Shown here one piece after another: positions 30,282-42,138 of a stretch of DNA of 64,000 nt. The notes under the pieces were generated by a model. It saw only the letters and a program-made list of their open reading frames with translations. It was not told the DNA's origin and did no database searches. The position numbers were made by a program, and so were the translations under genes. Every line of letters starts with the position of its first letter. Within the stretch, counting starts at the first letter, position 1. Source of the stretch: Muricea muricata. Taxonomy: Eukaryota; Cnidaria; Anthozoa; Malacalcyonacea; Plexauridae. The stretch covers positions 44,738,480-44,802,479 of the forward strand of contig OY979716.1 in assembly GCA_963855995.1 (NCBI GenBank), in the 5' to 3' direction.

Positions 30282-33200
30282 TTAATTTCTAGTTTTCCAT
30301 AACATCCCCGCCGTTGTTGGCAATATGTAATAACACAGTTCCTCTGCCGGTGGCGTCGTAGGAAGACCTCTGCGGAAAACCAGGGCCTCTAGATTTATCT
30401 GTATCTGATGTCCTGCAACTGCACTGAAAGTAGGTTGTAAGTAGGTTCCCTCCACACTCATTGTGCTCTCTGACAATGTATCAATGCATGATAAGTATTC
30501 TTGCAATATGAACAGAAGGGGCAATTCGGATTAACTTCCATTCCCCATTTACATACATAAGCCTTAGTGGGTAATACTCGATGTGTCAATTTCCAGATAA
30601 AGTCCTTTACTTTATTCCCAACCTTAGAGGCCCACAAGGTGCTCCATGGAAGGATCAGTCTTGGTTGCACTAATCGTTGCCACTCCGTCACACACCATGG
30701 CTGATGGGGTTGCTGTGTCAGCTTTTTAAAGGTTTTCGTGGTTAGTTCACTGTCGGACAGTCGGATTAACTGGTCTCGGTGCTTCGTAATAAATTCTATC
30801 ATCATTTTGTACCACTTTGGTGCTGTGCAAGGATCTCCGTGTGGAGTCAAGTTGTTTCACAGCCATTTCCAGTCATCCTTAATACATCCCAGGGCGCCTC
30901 CTGTCCAGTATCTTCTATAATTTAACCAAATCGATTGCATTTCCTTATTGCATATGTTCTTAATCCATTTCACCGTAAACAGTGTCCTGAACACGTGTAT
31001 GTCTGGAATGTCTAGACCTCCCTAACGATACGAAAGATGACATGTTGCACGAGAGACCAGCTCATTCTTATTATCCCACAGGAATTGGAACCTGGTTTTG
31101 TGTATTCTGTTAACGCGAGATTCCGGAATTGAAAACATGCTTGCTGGGTAGACGATGGTCGCAATTGCATAAGTTCGAAGTATGACTGCCTTCCCTTGAA
31201 TTGATAATTGACACTCGCTCCATCTCTTCAAAGTATTTTCAGTTTTGCCAATCGCTATGTCCCAGTCTTGTTGCATGCTGTTCCCAATATTTGTTCCAAG
31301 TGCCCGGATATTATCTGCTTTCCATTTTATTGGTACTGGTCCATGTTTCCGTCCGGATTGTTGTCCTACGTATACCCCCTCCATCTTGGTTAAGTTTAAC
31401 TTGCTTCCACTAGCCTTTTCGAATGTCCTAATCACATCAAATGGACGCGCCATCGACAAGTCATCCCTAAGAGTAAGGGTGCCGTCATCTGCATATGCCG
31501 AGATCTTACTACGTTGCTACATCCCTGTCGCATGCCCCGTTCCAAGTTGATGGGTTCAGGTAACCAACCATTATTAATTATTTTACAATTCGCTCTTTCG
31601 TAGAGGGTTTTCAGCCACCTTATGAAGGTCGGGCCAAAGTTCATTTTTTGCAGAATTTTAAGCAAGAAGTTCCTATTCACTCTGTCAAATCCTTTTCTTG
31701 ATCAAGACTTATTATAATTAAGTTCTGTTGTTTTATCTTGGCTTCACGTGCCATGTCACGCAGTCGTAAAACAGTGTCAAAGATCGTCTGACCAGGTATC
31801 CTACACGTCTGATCCTTGTGTATAATGTCAGGAAGTGTTACTCTCAGCCGATTTGCCAGTGCCGTTGCAAGAATTTTGTAATCTGTGTTCAGGAGAGATA
31901 TGGGCCGCCAGTTTTTCAATAGCTCTCGCTCTTGTTTCTTGTACAATAGCCGTAATATTGTTTCCTGTTGTGATTGTGTCATCTCGCCCATGAGAAAGTT
32001 ACTGTTGTAAAGTTCCACTAGACCGGCTTCGAGCTCTGTCCAAAAGGTGTTATAGAACTCGGTTGTTAAACTGTCCGGTCCCGGGGACTTGTTCATATTG
32101 ATCTTCCGTCTCACTGCACTTAACCCCGCCGTCATTATCGGGCCTTCACACAAATTTTTTCGTTCTTCAGGTAAGTGTTTCTCCAGTTGTTCCAGCAGTT
32201 CACTTTGCATATCATTATCGCCATTTTCATATCTATATAAGTCCTGATAAAATCTCCGTTCTTTGTGAAGGATGTCTTCGTCCGTAGTAACTTGGCCCGT
32301 GTCCGTATGAAATTTTGTTATGCATGCCCTTTCCTGCTTCCTCTTTTCCAAATTGAAGAAAAATTTTGTTGGTTTTTCACCATGTTCTGACCAGGCCGCC
32401 CTACTTCGTATCTTCACGCCTTCTATTTTTTCCATTTCCAGTTCACTAATATTTTGTTTTATCTCATTTATAGCTTGTACATCCGTTGAATCCTGAGTTT
32501 GAAGATTACTCGACTTGTTGACTAAGGTACGCATATCTCGATCTCTGTTACGGCTCTTTCTCACAGTGTGTGTTATAGCAATAGCTTTATAGCGGCACTT
32601 GGCTTGATCCCACCATTCCTGTATCGATCCTGTATCGATCCTGCTTCATCCTTTTTTCCTTGCCAGAATTTGTGAAAAGCCCTAATGTCCCTTTGAAAAC
32701 TTGGGTCATCTACGATACATTGACTCAGTTTCCACAAGCCTTTCGCCCTTTTCTTTCCATAAATGGACTTCCATAGAATGTCAATCGCCGAGTGATCAGA
32801 ATGAGGGCACGCCCGAATATTTGCCTGAATATCTTGCCCATGCGGTACGTACCAACGGTCTAATCTTGATCTCTGTGTAAAATTCTTATTTGCCCACGTA
32901 AATATTTTGTTTTGCAGATGTGTTTCGCGCCAAATGTCCACTAATCCACTTCTATCTACAAAGTTGGCCAACTCCTCAGTCCCTATCGTTTCGCTGTCAG
33001 GATTCCCTCCGTTTTTGTCTAAAATTGGGTTAACAACACAATTAAAGTCTCCCGCCAATAGTAAGTTCAAGTCGCCAGGTTTATACTGCCAAAGATCATT
33101 GAAGAATTCCTTGCGTTCTCTCGGTATACATTCATCACATCAAATTGTGGTGTATTCTCTCTGTCCAGCAGAGTAGCTGTCACTATACGTCCTTCACTAT

Positions 33201-33460
33201 CGTTCCGTACATTACCTAGCAATAAATCAGATCCCGGTTTTAGCAGAATTGCCACCCCCCCCAGCTTCGATTCTTTGTCCTACTCCATACACCATACACA
33301 TGTCCCGCCCCATTCCCTTGTCCATTCCCTTTCGGTTTGTCCATTGTCATTGTGTGTCTCTTGTAAACAATATACATCAGCATTAAAGGATTTTATAAAT
33401 TTGAATATCAATTGTCATTTCCCTTTTACCGCTATACCATTAACGTTCAAGCTTACGCAC
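30282..33460 (-). pseudogene. ORF2 (AP endonuclease + RT) of LINE C1
   Basis: The endonuclease starts near 33460 (SLNVNGI, with an in-frame TGA a few codons later) and has VYCLQETH near 33360 and LLAGDFNCVVNP near 33060. RT: SPGPDSLTTEFYNTFW near 32080, KNWRPISLLNTDYKILATAL near 31910, IHKDQTC near 31820 and LISLDQEK near 31700. A deletion follows RQGC (near 31520), and AYADDGTLTL is near 31490. The C-terminal region has CPFCSYCKNTYHALIHC near 30520. C2 (61120-63976) is the closest relative in the window. Not functional. Confidence 0.75.
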
Positions 33461-33735
33461 TTGTATGTTCATTGAAGAAAGGGGCTCTGGTTTTTTCCCC
33501 GAGACATTCACCACTGGGCTCCTTCCTTTCTTTTTCTTGGACTTTTTCCCTTGCGCTGTTTTCGTGGTTTTCTTCCCCATTTCGTGTTCGTGTTCCAGTT
33601 CGCCTAATCTGTTATCAACCTTTGTAGTGGGTTTCGTTGTCTTAGATGTTTTCAGGGGAGGTTCTTCTTTGCCTTTGGATGATGGATCGGTCTTGTCTGT
33701 TAGAGGTGATGGAAATGCAATGCCGCCTGGGTTAT

Positions 33736-34798
33736 CTATCTTAGTGTGGCTGTGTTCGTCGTTGGATCCGTTGCTGTGTTGGTTGTGCTGGGTTCTTTGA
33801 GGTCAGACACCTTCGAGTTGTTGCTGAGGGTGTTCTTATTCACCACGCTGGTAGATGGAGTACTGTTTCCAGTTTCAAGGAATTCTGAGGTGTTTTCTTG
33901 CCGTTGAATTTCCATTCCTTCTTCGGGTGTCTGTTGATGTTCATCCGTGTTCATGGCTTGTTCTCGTTCTGCAGCCATTCGCCAGGCGTTGTCTGCCGAT
34001 GGGTCAAAAGTCAGTTCGTTTCCTTTCTCACGTCTGGTAGTGTCATTCTCGTCTTCTCCCAATCGAGGAAAAGCGTTGTTGTATTCAGGACAGTTGATCA
34101 CTTCATGTTCTTTTCCCAAACAATTGAAACATATTCTTCCTGGGCATTCACCCTTTGTGTGTCCCGGTTTCTCGCATTGTTTGCACACCTTGCCCGCCGT
34201 ACAATCTTTGACCTCATGTCCTGCTTGATGACAGTTACAGCACGTTTTAATTTTTCCTCTATAAGCTGTTCTTACACGATGGCGTCCGATGGGGACAAAA
34301 GACGAGATATTTCCTTTAAGACTGGAGAATTGAGCGATCTTCACACTGGTTTTTATCTGTAATCTACCATCCATATCATCAGTAAGGGAAACTAATTCAC
34401 CATACATCCTCATTGTTTTCTCCACAAAGGACGGTTCTGCGTCCAAGGGGTATCCATACAATCAAACCCACGTATACGAGATTCTTGGTCTTTCTACTTC
34501 CGTATTCTGAAGTTTATACTTCTGTCCGTATATTTCTATCTCGATGTCTTGCTTCGAATCTCACTTGCCGCTTTGTAAACACTATGTACCATGGTGTTTT
34601 GCTGAAGAATTCAATTCCTTCGACTGTGTCGATTTTAACTTTTCCACCCTTCAAACTACTTATTTTGAGTTGAACAATGAAGAGCTTATCGACTCCGATG
34701 GTGCAATGGAGCCTGGACCCCGTGATATTGCCACACCCAAGGAGGTCGCTACAGTTGACGCAGATCTTCAGGGGGCATGATCCCTTCTCCTGTGTCAT
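33736..34798 (-). pseudogene. ORF1 (gag-like, three zinc knuckles) of LINE C1
   Basis: From 34461 to 33736 one open reading holds three CCHC knuckles in a row (CCNCHQAGHEVKDC, CKQCEKPGHTKGEC, CFNCLGKEHEVINC; about 34240-34090) and a Thr/Asn-rich C-terminus. The upstream part (34798-34514) is in another frame and holds CVNCSDLLGCGNI and a basic segment, so the N-terminus is frameshifted. It would bind element RNA. Three knuckles set the C family apart from the single knuckle of families A/B and E. Confidence 0.7.
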
Positions 34799-34951
34799 GA
34801 TATCTGCTGATGAATGGCCCGGGCATTTGGACCAAAAGAGCCCACCTGCCCGGGGGTCCCTAACCTACGATGTTATGTGGTCGGTAACAAGTGATAACTG
34901 GCTAAGGTGACCTTATGTAGACAAATTCAAAATGAAAAACAAACCACAAAA

Positions 34952-34984
34952 CGAAGCGCTCCAAAAGAACAGACACCACACTCC
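34952..34984 (-). pseudogene. U2 snRNA-like scrap at the 3' end of LINE D
   Basis: The minus strand reads agtgtggtgtctgttctttt, close to U2 nt 30-49 (agtgtagtatctgttcttat), then ggagcgcttcg. It follows the G-run end of LINE D directly. The jump from tgttctt to ttggagc equals the deletion seen at 8381 and 60740. Confidence 0.5.
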
Positions 34985-35225
34985 GCCCCCCCCCCCACCA
35001 AGATCATACATGTACTATTAAAGATTGTGAATGGGATTCACCTCTAATACAGGACGGCAGAAGTTAAATCAAGGAACTACCAGAGCTCCTCTGAAAAAAC
35101 GATGATGTCCTCCTCCGAGATAAACACAAGAACATTGCCAGCCAGCCAAAGCTTGAAAAAGCGGTCCCGAGGACAATGGCACAGTTGGATATGCAGAGTA
35201 AAGCGCAAAGAGGATTTAACTCAAT

Positions 35226-38200
35226 TTAAAATATTGCCATATATAACGGGTCTTTGATTGAAGCGAAAACCATTACAGGCGACCCAGATTTGATGTCGTA
35301 ATATCCCCAAAAGACAAGGAAAAACCGGGGGTATGCGTACGAAGCAGTGATATCTAACCAGAATTTGACAGGTTGTGAGGCGTGGCTGGGCTTGATGAAC
35401 TCACGACTGGTACCATGCGAATAACCGTTTTGCCAGTTGGCATTCGACAAAAAGGTGGACCAGGGACTCCGACTGGCCACAATGACATAGGGGGTCCACT
35501 TGCATCCCAAATCGGATTAGCCGGTCAGCAGTCGAGAGAACAGCATGTGCTATCAGCCAGTTGGTGTCACATGCAGGACGTATGAAATGCCATAAGTGCA
35601 AGTTCAGCCATACCGTATGCCACTCGACAGTCAGGCCCCAAGTACAATATTTCACGACAGCGGTGTTTGGTCAAGTCAAGATGGGACAACTGCCGATAGA
35701 TGTACCGGTTTGTAATGGAGCAAAGAGAGCAGGAGGGGACACCAGGCCCAGATACCACAATTTCCCCATCCTCCACCGAACGAGTCAAACGCAACCAAGA
35801 TTCCATGACAGACCGATAAAATGCAGGCAGCAGCTCTAAAGCACTCTGAGACGGACTGGGGAGCATTAGGATTTGGTCATCGGTACATCCCGCGAAGGCA
35901 GCGCGAAGGTAATGTTTAAAATAGAATAGTGAAGAAAGGGCGCTGTGTTCAACAAGACAGCGGATCCACATTACATGTAATGCACTGATTTTGTGTTTGA
36001 GGTCTACCAAGCCAAGTCCGCCTTGAAAGGGACGCTGGATGATCGTTGTGCACGCAAGCCACTCCTGCTTTTTGTTCCAAATAAACAAATTGGTGTGGGA
36101 GTTAATACGCGATACAATGGAGTCAGGCATGGAGAGGAATGACGAGAGGTACCAAAATATACTGAGACCAAAAGTATTGGTCACCAAGGCGCGACCCTGG
36201 AAGGACAGTTGTCGCGACGTCCAAGAAGCAAGCACGGAATTAATCTGCTCGATGGAAGCTTGCCAGGATACAGTGTCCACCCCGTTACTTAAATGAAAGC
36301 CCATAAGGGAGATGCTAGTTGAAGACCACTGCAGGAAGGTTGGTCCGAGTCTTCCATGGACCGACCAATAGACCATGGGATTTTTTAGCATTGAGTTTGG
36401 CATCTGACGCGAGCTGATATCGACAGAATGTATCAAATACTTCTATCAATGCCCTGTCTGAAAGGACAATGAGGGACGTGTCGTCAGCATATTGGCAGAC
36501 TTTGAAGCATTTGTTACCCGGAAGACAAATGCCATCAATTGCAGCGTTAGAGCGTATTGCGCATGGTATGGTCTCCGCCATGAGTACGTATAGGAGAGGC
36601 GAGAGAGGACAGCCTTGACGCACACCTCGAGAGACATAAAAGGCTTCAGACTGTACGCCATTGATCATAACACATGATGAAATGTGTGTGTAAAAGATCG
36701 AAATCCACTTGCAAAAAGAATCGCCAAAGTTCATGCAATGTAAGACACGGAGAAGGTATGGCCAGTCGACTCTGTCAAACGCTTTCTCTTGGTCGAGAGA
36801 GAGGATGGCTCCGCCTATACCAGGTTGGTTGAGATCGTCAACTACATGCTGTAACAAATGGTTGTTCACAATAGAGTTGCGGTCTTTAATGCCACAGGAC
36901 TGGTCCGTATGAATCAGGGAAGGAAGGACAGTAAGTAGTCGGTTTGTGACGGCTTTGCTGGCAATTTTATAATCTACGCAGAGGAGGGTAATAGGTCTCC
37001 AATTTTTCATATCCAGCCGATCCCCTTTCTTATACAGCAAGGTAATTAATCCCCGCGTTGCGATGCCGTGAGGGAGCCCACAGAATAGCAGGAATTCATT
37101 ACCTTCACATAATCGTGCCCTATCAAGGGCCAGAAGCGGTATAAAGAGACACATAAAAGGACACCCACGTGCGCAGTATAAGCACAAACAAAGTGACGAT
37201 CAGGCCATTTACCGTCCTAATTGCCGAGAATAAGTGCAAACAGCCTCTGCTTTTTTCTAGGTTAAGGAAGTATTTGGTGGAAGCCTTCCCTTCCTCTGCA
37301 AATTTTGCGACAAAGGCGCGCCTTGCCGGCATCCCACCACGCATTGCCGGCATCCCACCACGCACTGCCGGCATCCCACCACGCACTAAGCAAAAAGAAG
37401 AAAGGCTTCTCAGTTAACCAGAAATTCCAAAGTTCTTCCACAAGACGACTAAAAGCTGAGTCTTTGAGGTGGGTTACATTAAACTTCCATACACCTGGAC
37501 CCGATGGATGGTATTGGGTAATGAAAATTTCAGATAAACGTATGAGTGGTCAGATCGAAAAAAGTTCGACCGATAAAACAAAAGGAAGAAAGAAAGTACT
37601 AATCCAATACATATCTAACCGAGATGCTAAAACCGAATTAGCACGATTCCAGGTGAAGGCGGTTGTTCTAGGATGATGCAGTCGCCACACATCTCTGAGG
37701 TCAAATGTAGACATAAGGTTGGTAAGTGTGCCAGACCAATTATAAGCCCACTTCGACAATGGGTTACTACCACGGCGGTCTTTAAGCGAGTCGACAACGG
37801 TGTTAAAATCGCCGCAGAGGATGCACGGAATATCCGAATCAATAACCGGGTATATCGATTCGAAGAATTGAGCGCCCTCAGCCGAGGAATTTGGCGCATA
37901 AACATTGCAAATCTGGAATACATTATTCGCCAAGGTGAACTGGGCACTTATGAGCTGGCCTTGTTGGTCAGCGTAACAAGAAGATACAACATAGCCTCGA
38001 TTATAGATGATGGCTACCCCACTACTACGGTTCATCCCTGGGGAAGATAAACAAGAATAAGAGTTACTTAACAGTCCGTCGTCGGTAGCTGACTTAAGCC
38101 AGGAGGAAAACTCTTTCTGCGAGATCGAGTGGGTTTCTTGTAGACAAAGAAAGTCCACTTTTGTGCAATTGAGCCAAGCAAACAAGGTGTCGCGATTGTT

Positions 38201-38272
38201 CGTGGAACGTAGTCCCTGGCAGTTCAGAGTAATGACTTTGGTGTTACAGGTAGACTGACCATTTTTAGCCAT
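35226..38272 (-). pseudogene. ORF2 (AP endonuclease + RT) of LINE D
   Basis: Starts at 38272 (MAKNGQSTCNTKVITLNCQG). Endonuclease: DFLCLQETH near 38160, CILCGDFNTVVD near 37820, and the reading continues to 37550. RT (37187-36315): LLCVDYKIASKAVTNRLL near 36980, [32 protein letters not shown] near 36790, RQGCPLSPLLYVLMAETI near 36610, QYADDTSLIVL near 36490. C-terminal region 36436-35226 with CHCGQSESLVHLFVEC near 35480. A 7-residue tandem repeat interrupts the linker between endonuclease and RT (37323-37386). At least four frame breaks. Confidence 0.75.
37323..37386 (-). repeat. 21-bp tandem repeat coding RGGMPA(M/V) in LINE D ORF2
   Basis: Three copies of a 21-base unit (gccggcatcccaccacgca plus two bases). 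On the minus strand it reads as a 7-residue repeat in frame with the following RRAFVAKFAEEGKAS, the element's normal linker. The frame is preserved because 21 is a multiple of 3. Confidence 0.85.
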
Positions 38273-38403
38273 TGTAGTAGTTGATTAACAGGACAAATAT
38301 TGATCGAGACATAATACTTGAGACTAAACAGTTAAACGGAGGAATTGCCTCGCGACTGAGATGCAGCTTGAGATCTGGTTACTCGACCAGTGCCGAATAC
38401 TGG

Positions 38404-39942
38404 TCACGGACAGGTTGCTTTCTTAGACAAGAAAACATCAAGAGAAAAAGTAGACTGCTGTGAAGCAGCATGAACTTTACATATAGGGGTAGGTTGAGTT
38501 AATTGGTAATCCGTTGATTCAGTGTCCAAGAAAGGGCTGGATTTTTCGTCATCAAATTCGGGGTCCTGGGGGTCGTCCATTATCAATTCCGGGGAATCGG
38601 GCAATTTAAGATTATAGGGATCTAAGGGTTGTTTCATAAAGGTTAAGGCCACCTGAATAACTTTGCCTTTCTTCAGATGATAGGAAAACGAACTCTCCGA
38701 ACTATCGGAAGAGCTATCATCAGGGCGATCTCGCTTGTGAGAAAACCACTCTGCATCAGGATGGGCTTGCGCATCTTCAAAAGCCTCATTATCCTCATCA
38801 TCTTCGATATCCTTATCCTCATCATCGTTGCCATCATCATCATCACTAATCTCTTCATCTTTATTATCATGTTTCGTAGCATCAACCTTCGTTGAAACCT
38901 CATCATCAACGTCCTCGTCATGACCAGAGCTCTGATTATCCCTGTTAACCTGAGCCATTTCGACAGAAGCACTGTGGGTTGACTCAGGGTGCACAGTACG
39001 GTCCGTCTCCTTGTCGCGGTCTTCATTACTGCTTTCAGCTTCTAGGAGTTCATCTTTGACTTCCGATTCAGTTGCGGCAGCCTCTTGGGGTTGATCTACA
39101 TTATCCCCCTCAGCCGTGACGTCAGCTTGCTTAAGGAGATCCTGAACAGGACCGTGAGCCTCAGCAACATCAGTATAGACCCTATCTTCATCTACAGGAA
39201 TGTCAGACGGAGGGGGCAGGTCGATGACAACAACTTGATCACTTTCCTCAGGTACCTGGGAGGCATTACGTACCACCGAGGCATAAGTGGCCAGAGCTAC
39301 AGGAGCTGCTGGGGCGACAGTTTCATTTGCATCGCCATAGATGTGATCATTCTTCTCGACAGCAGGGTCGATCCTGTTGTCTTCCGCGGGAGCGGGAGGG
39401 GCATGCGCCTAAGGACAATTAGCCCTGGTATGTCCCATTTTGCAAGAAGTAAAACATGTCAGTATTTGGGCTGGATAAAAGACGTTACAACAGTGATCTG
39501 CCACTCGAAGAGATGACGGAATGGGCATGGTAATTTAGATAAGGACATTTCTTACACCGACGTAAGCACCCTGGTATGTGTCCATCTTAACGTTGAGGAC
39601 CTTACCGTAAGGATTAAGTGCCTCAATAACGACCTGGTCTGGAATGCTATAACTTAATCAAGTGATGTTAACCCACTTCGCCAGTCGGCATGGGTGAAAA
39701 ACTACTGGGGAATTCCTAAAAGAGAGGCCTAGGTGGCTCACTTCCTCGAGAGCACGATTATTGCGACAGGTAACCCGAACCTTCTTCAATGACAGCAACA
39801 CAAATGCCTTAAAAAGGGCCACAAAATTACTCGGGAGCGGTAATCGAAAGTCGTCAATGATTGACTTCACAGTCACTTTTTGTTGTCTAGGAGCAGCAGA
39901 AAGCTCAACATCTGCTGTGCGATTCGCAAACGGGATGCACAT
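38404..39942 (-). pseudogene. ORF1 (gag-like) of LINE D
   Basis: The N-terminal part (39942-39658, MCIPFANRTADVELSAAPRQ) and a C-terminal acidic part (39276-38404) are in separate readings. Between them, near 39465, lies a single knuckle-like motif CFTSCKMGHTRANC, with one residue more than usual between the first cysteines, followed at once by a TAG. The acidic part holds a long Asp/Glu run (about 38880-38760). The ORF ends about 130 bases before the ORF2 ATG, unlike A and E, where they overlap. Confidence 0.6.
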
Positions 39943-40768
39943 GATGCAAGCTTACACAAACGCAAACTATGCACCTTAACCTATGTATGTCTATGGAGGA
40001 CTAAACTCGTATGACCACACCCAATCGATGTGGAAGCTACAGACCAAATTCGATATGTACTTTAAATTAAACCAATTACGATATCAATATACACTAATTA
40101 TTTTATCAAACCAACTTTTGTATATGACAAAAAACGCTAATCTTGAACACTAATGTTCGCGGATCATAAGAACTGAGAACCACCAATTCAAGAGCAAGGA
40201 ACCTGGCTAACGGGGATTGGCCATGCACCTCCCCCCGTTCAAAAATAAACGACAAGAAAAGAAAGGGCCCCTCCTTTCCAGTTGCCCCCTAATGGACCCC
40301 TGGGTTCAGGAACAACCCACAAAAAACCAATTAAATCCACCCACGTGAGCGCGTTCTACTCACAACACACCAAACAAAAGTAAAACAAAACAAAAAGAAT
40401 ACTTTCTGATCAAGCCCCAAAATTTGGGATGAGCCTGATCAACAGTCCTCCAATGCGCAGAAAAATGCACCGTTGCACACACCAGAAATTGTCTTCAAAA
40501 GAGGCACCCACTCCAGCAGGACCAGAGCGGGCCAAGCGAACACTGTTGACTGCACCAGAACCAGGAACAGCAGACCAATCAGCAGCAAGAACCAGCAGAC
40601 ACCAGGAGCCAGGCCAGGAGGGCTACAGCCAGAACACCGACTGAGCCAGGGCCAAGGACCAGCTACCAGAACCAAACGTCAGCAATGGATCTTCTTTCTT
40701 CTTTCTTCACTCTGCTTTCTGCTCTCTTCGTTCTTCAATCTTGAATTCTTCACACCAACTTCATCTTC

Positions 40769-40960
40769 TTTTTTTTTTTGTATTTAAAAGCCTTTATTTA
40801 CATATTCTATCTATTTACAAACAACAAACTTCTTCTATTACTCTGATATCCTAGGTAAAGGTCCTTGATGTGATCTATAGTAAGTTCTATTAATGCGATT
40901 GTTCTCATTTCCTGTCCGTTTTCAAGGTATGATCTTAAAAATCCCAGTTTGCTATGGTTA
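40769..40960 (-). mobile_element. 3' scrap of a C-family LINE
   Basis: About 190 bases matching the 3' end of C1 and C2 (minus strand gtaaataaaggcttttaaat, then an A-run at 40780-40769). It is truncated at the 5' side, the usual result of incomplete reverse transcription. It abuts the 5' end of LINE D. Confidence 0.65.
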
Positions 40961-41154
40961 TACAGGGTGTATAAAAAAAAACGGAGTCTATGTTTTGTGT
41001 CTAATTATTTCTAAATTACTGAAGCTTATAGAACAATTTTGGACTTGTTTTAAACCACGTTCTTTTCTCTTTCGAACAAGCCATAATTCGTATTTTTACT
41101 CCGCGTAACGTACGTGCTATGACAAATTTAGTAAAAGCTATCGATTTGAGATGC

Positions 41155-41577
41155 CCTCCAATTATGCAAATTCACTATGTCTTTCATGGTCGCCGGTTAA
41201 GTTTTTAATTTTTTCGCTTATTACATAAATGGTATTTCTGTTAAACTTAATAAAACTTGTTATAAAGCTTTACAGAAGATAACCGGACTGTTTACATCAA
41301 CAAAAACCTTAGATTTATGCCAAAATAATGATCGAAATTAGCGTTTTGTTTATCCGCATGTGCACAATGTTGTCGAAATTGCATAATGTTCAAATTCATG
41401 AAGTCGATACAAGCTTGAACTATCCGTTCGTAGTGCATGTTAATGGTCCGTTATCTTCTGTAAAGCTTTATAACAAGTTTTACTAAGTTTAACAGAAATA
41501 CCATTTTTGTAATAAGCGAAAAAATTAAAAATTTAACTGGCGACCATGAAAGACAGTGAATTTACATAATTGGAGGT
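41155..41577. repeat. Large inverted repeat (arms about 133 bp)
   Basis: Left arm 41155-41287 and right arm 41445-41577 match as reverse complements with only a few differences (shared text includes tctttcatggtcgccrgtta, ggtatttctgttaaacttar and aagctttacagaagataac). The spacer is about 157 bases. The whole could fold into a long hairpin. No ORF. Probably a foldback or MITE-type element; no clear target duplication. Confidence 0.85.
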
Positions 41578-42023
41578 GCTACCTTACATAATTGAACTGC
41601 TGCCAAACCGAACAGATACTATGCTTCGGAGTGCATGCAATATTAGAAGGCCATTTTAAGTAAATACATTAATAACAAACATACCTGACTAGGTGACAAT
41701 GGACGGCACGGGACAGGCGCCCAGCATGCACCAGCAGTAACAACCACCTAAGGCGACCCCTGGGCATACTAAGCGGACGGGACGTCACGACATTTAACAA
41801 AAAGGCTGGAAATCGAAGGACCAGCAGCGGCATACGCAGAAGCGCTGTAAGCAAGAACCTAACTGAAACACGCTGAGAGAGAGGAGAGCCCGGGTAGACC
41901 ACTCCCCTCCCCGGGGATGAGGTAGCAAACCTCAAGTACGGCAAAGTGCGCAGGGTGGGGGAACGAATCTTCTTCCCCCCACCCCCCGTTTAAATCCTAA
42001 AGGAGAAAAAGGGCCTAAGAAAG
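41578..42023. other. Unassigned DNA at the 3' side of LINE E
   Basis: A 91-codon open frame at 41944-41669 (minus) has no recognisable content. G/C-runs near 41958-41990. I see no U2-like text here, although the related LINE D ends on U2. Confidence 0.35.
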
Positions 42024-42138
42024 CCCCCCCCCCTAGCGGCGAGGCGTTGCTCGTGAGTCATCCCCCCTCAGGAATGCTACATAATTAGAATGCGAAGCAG
42101 CAGGCCTGTTGCCAGACCACCGAGCCAATTATCCATAA

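Larger units (their letters stand above)
29890..34951 (-). mobile_element. Tx1-like LINE C1 (degenerate, near full length)
   Basis: Minus-strand LINE with ORF1 (three zinc knuckles), ORF2 (AP-type endonuclease, RT) and a 3' end reading gtaaataaatctttgaaaaac then an A-run. The same 3' end occurs at 40769 and 60971 (C family). The AATAAA within it could serve as a polyadenylation signal. The 5' end abuts a U2-like scrap (34952-34984). There are many breaks, and about 100 bp are missing from the RT between RQGC and YADD. Confidence 0.75.
34985..40768 (-). mobile_element. Tx1-like LINE D
   Basis: Minus-strand LINE with 5' UTR (about 40768-39945), ORF1, ORF2 and a 3' end in a run of 11 G (plus-strand C-run 34986-34996). 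Its 5' UTR (caccaggagcc, then a pyrimidine-rich ttctttcttc tract) resembles that of E, and the RTs are similar, so D and E form one group. The 3' junction is with U2-like text. ORFs are broken but long. Confidence 0.75.

Noticed and set aside
38760-38880. Separate acidic host gene
   Set aside because: The Asp/Glu-rich frame is in phase with the D ORF1 C-terminal region and lies where LINE ORF1 is expected.
40966-40992. acagggtgtataaaaaaaaa as a DNA-transposon terminus
   Set aside because: It looks like a terminal repeat start, but I found no matching inverted end within the window.
41669-41944. 91-codon minus-strand open frame
   Set aside because: Arg/Leu-rich composition, no domain, no neighbour support; likely chance in G/C-rich DNA.
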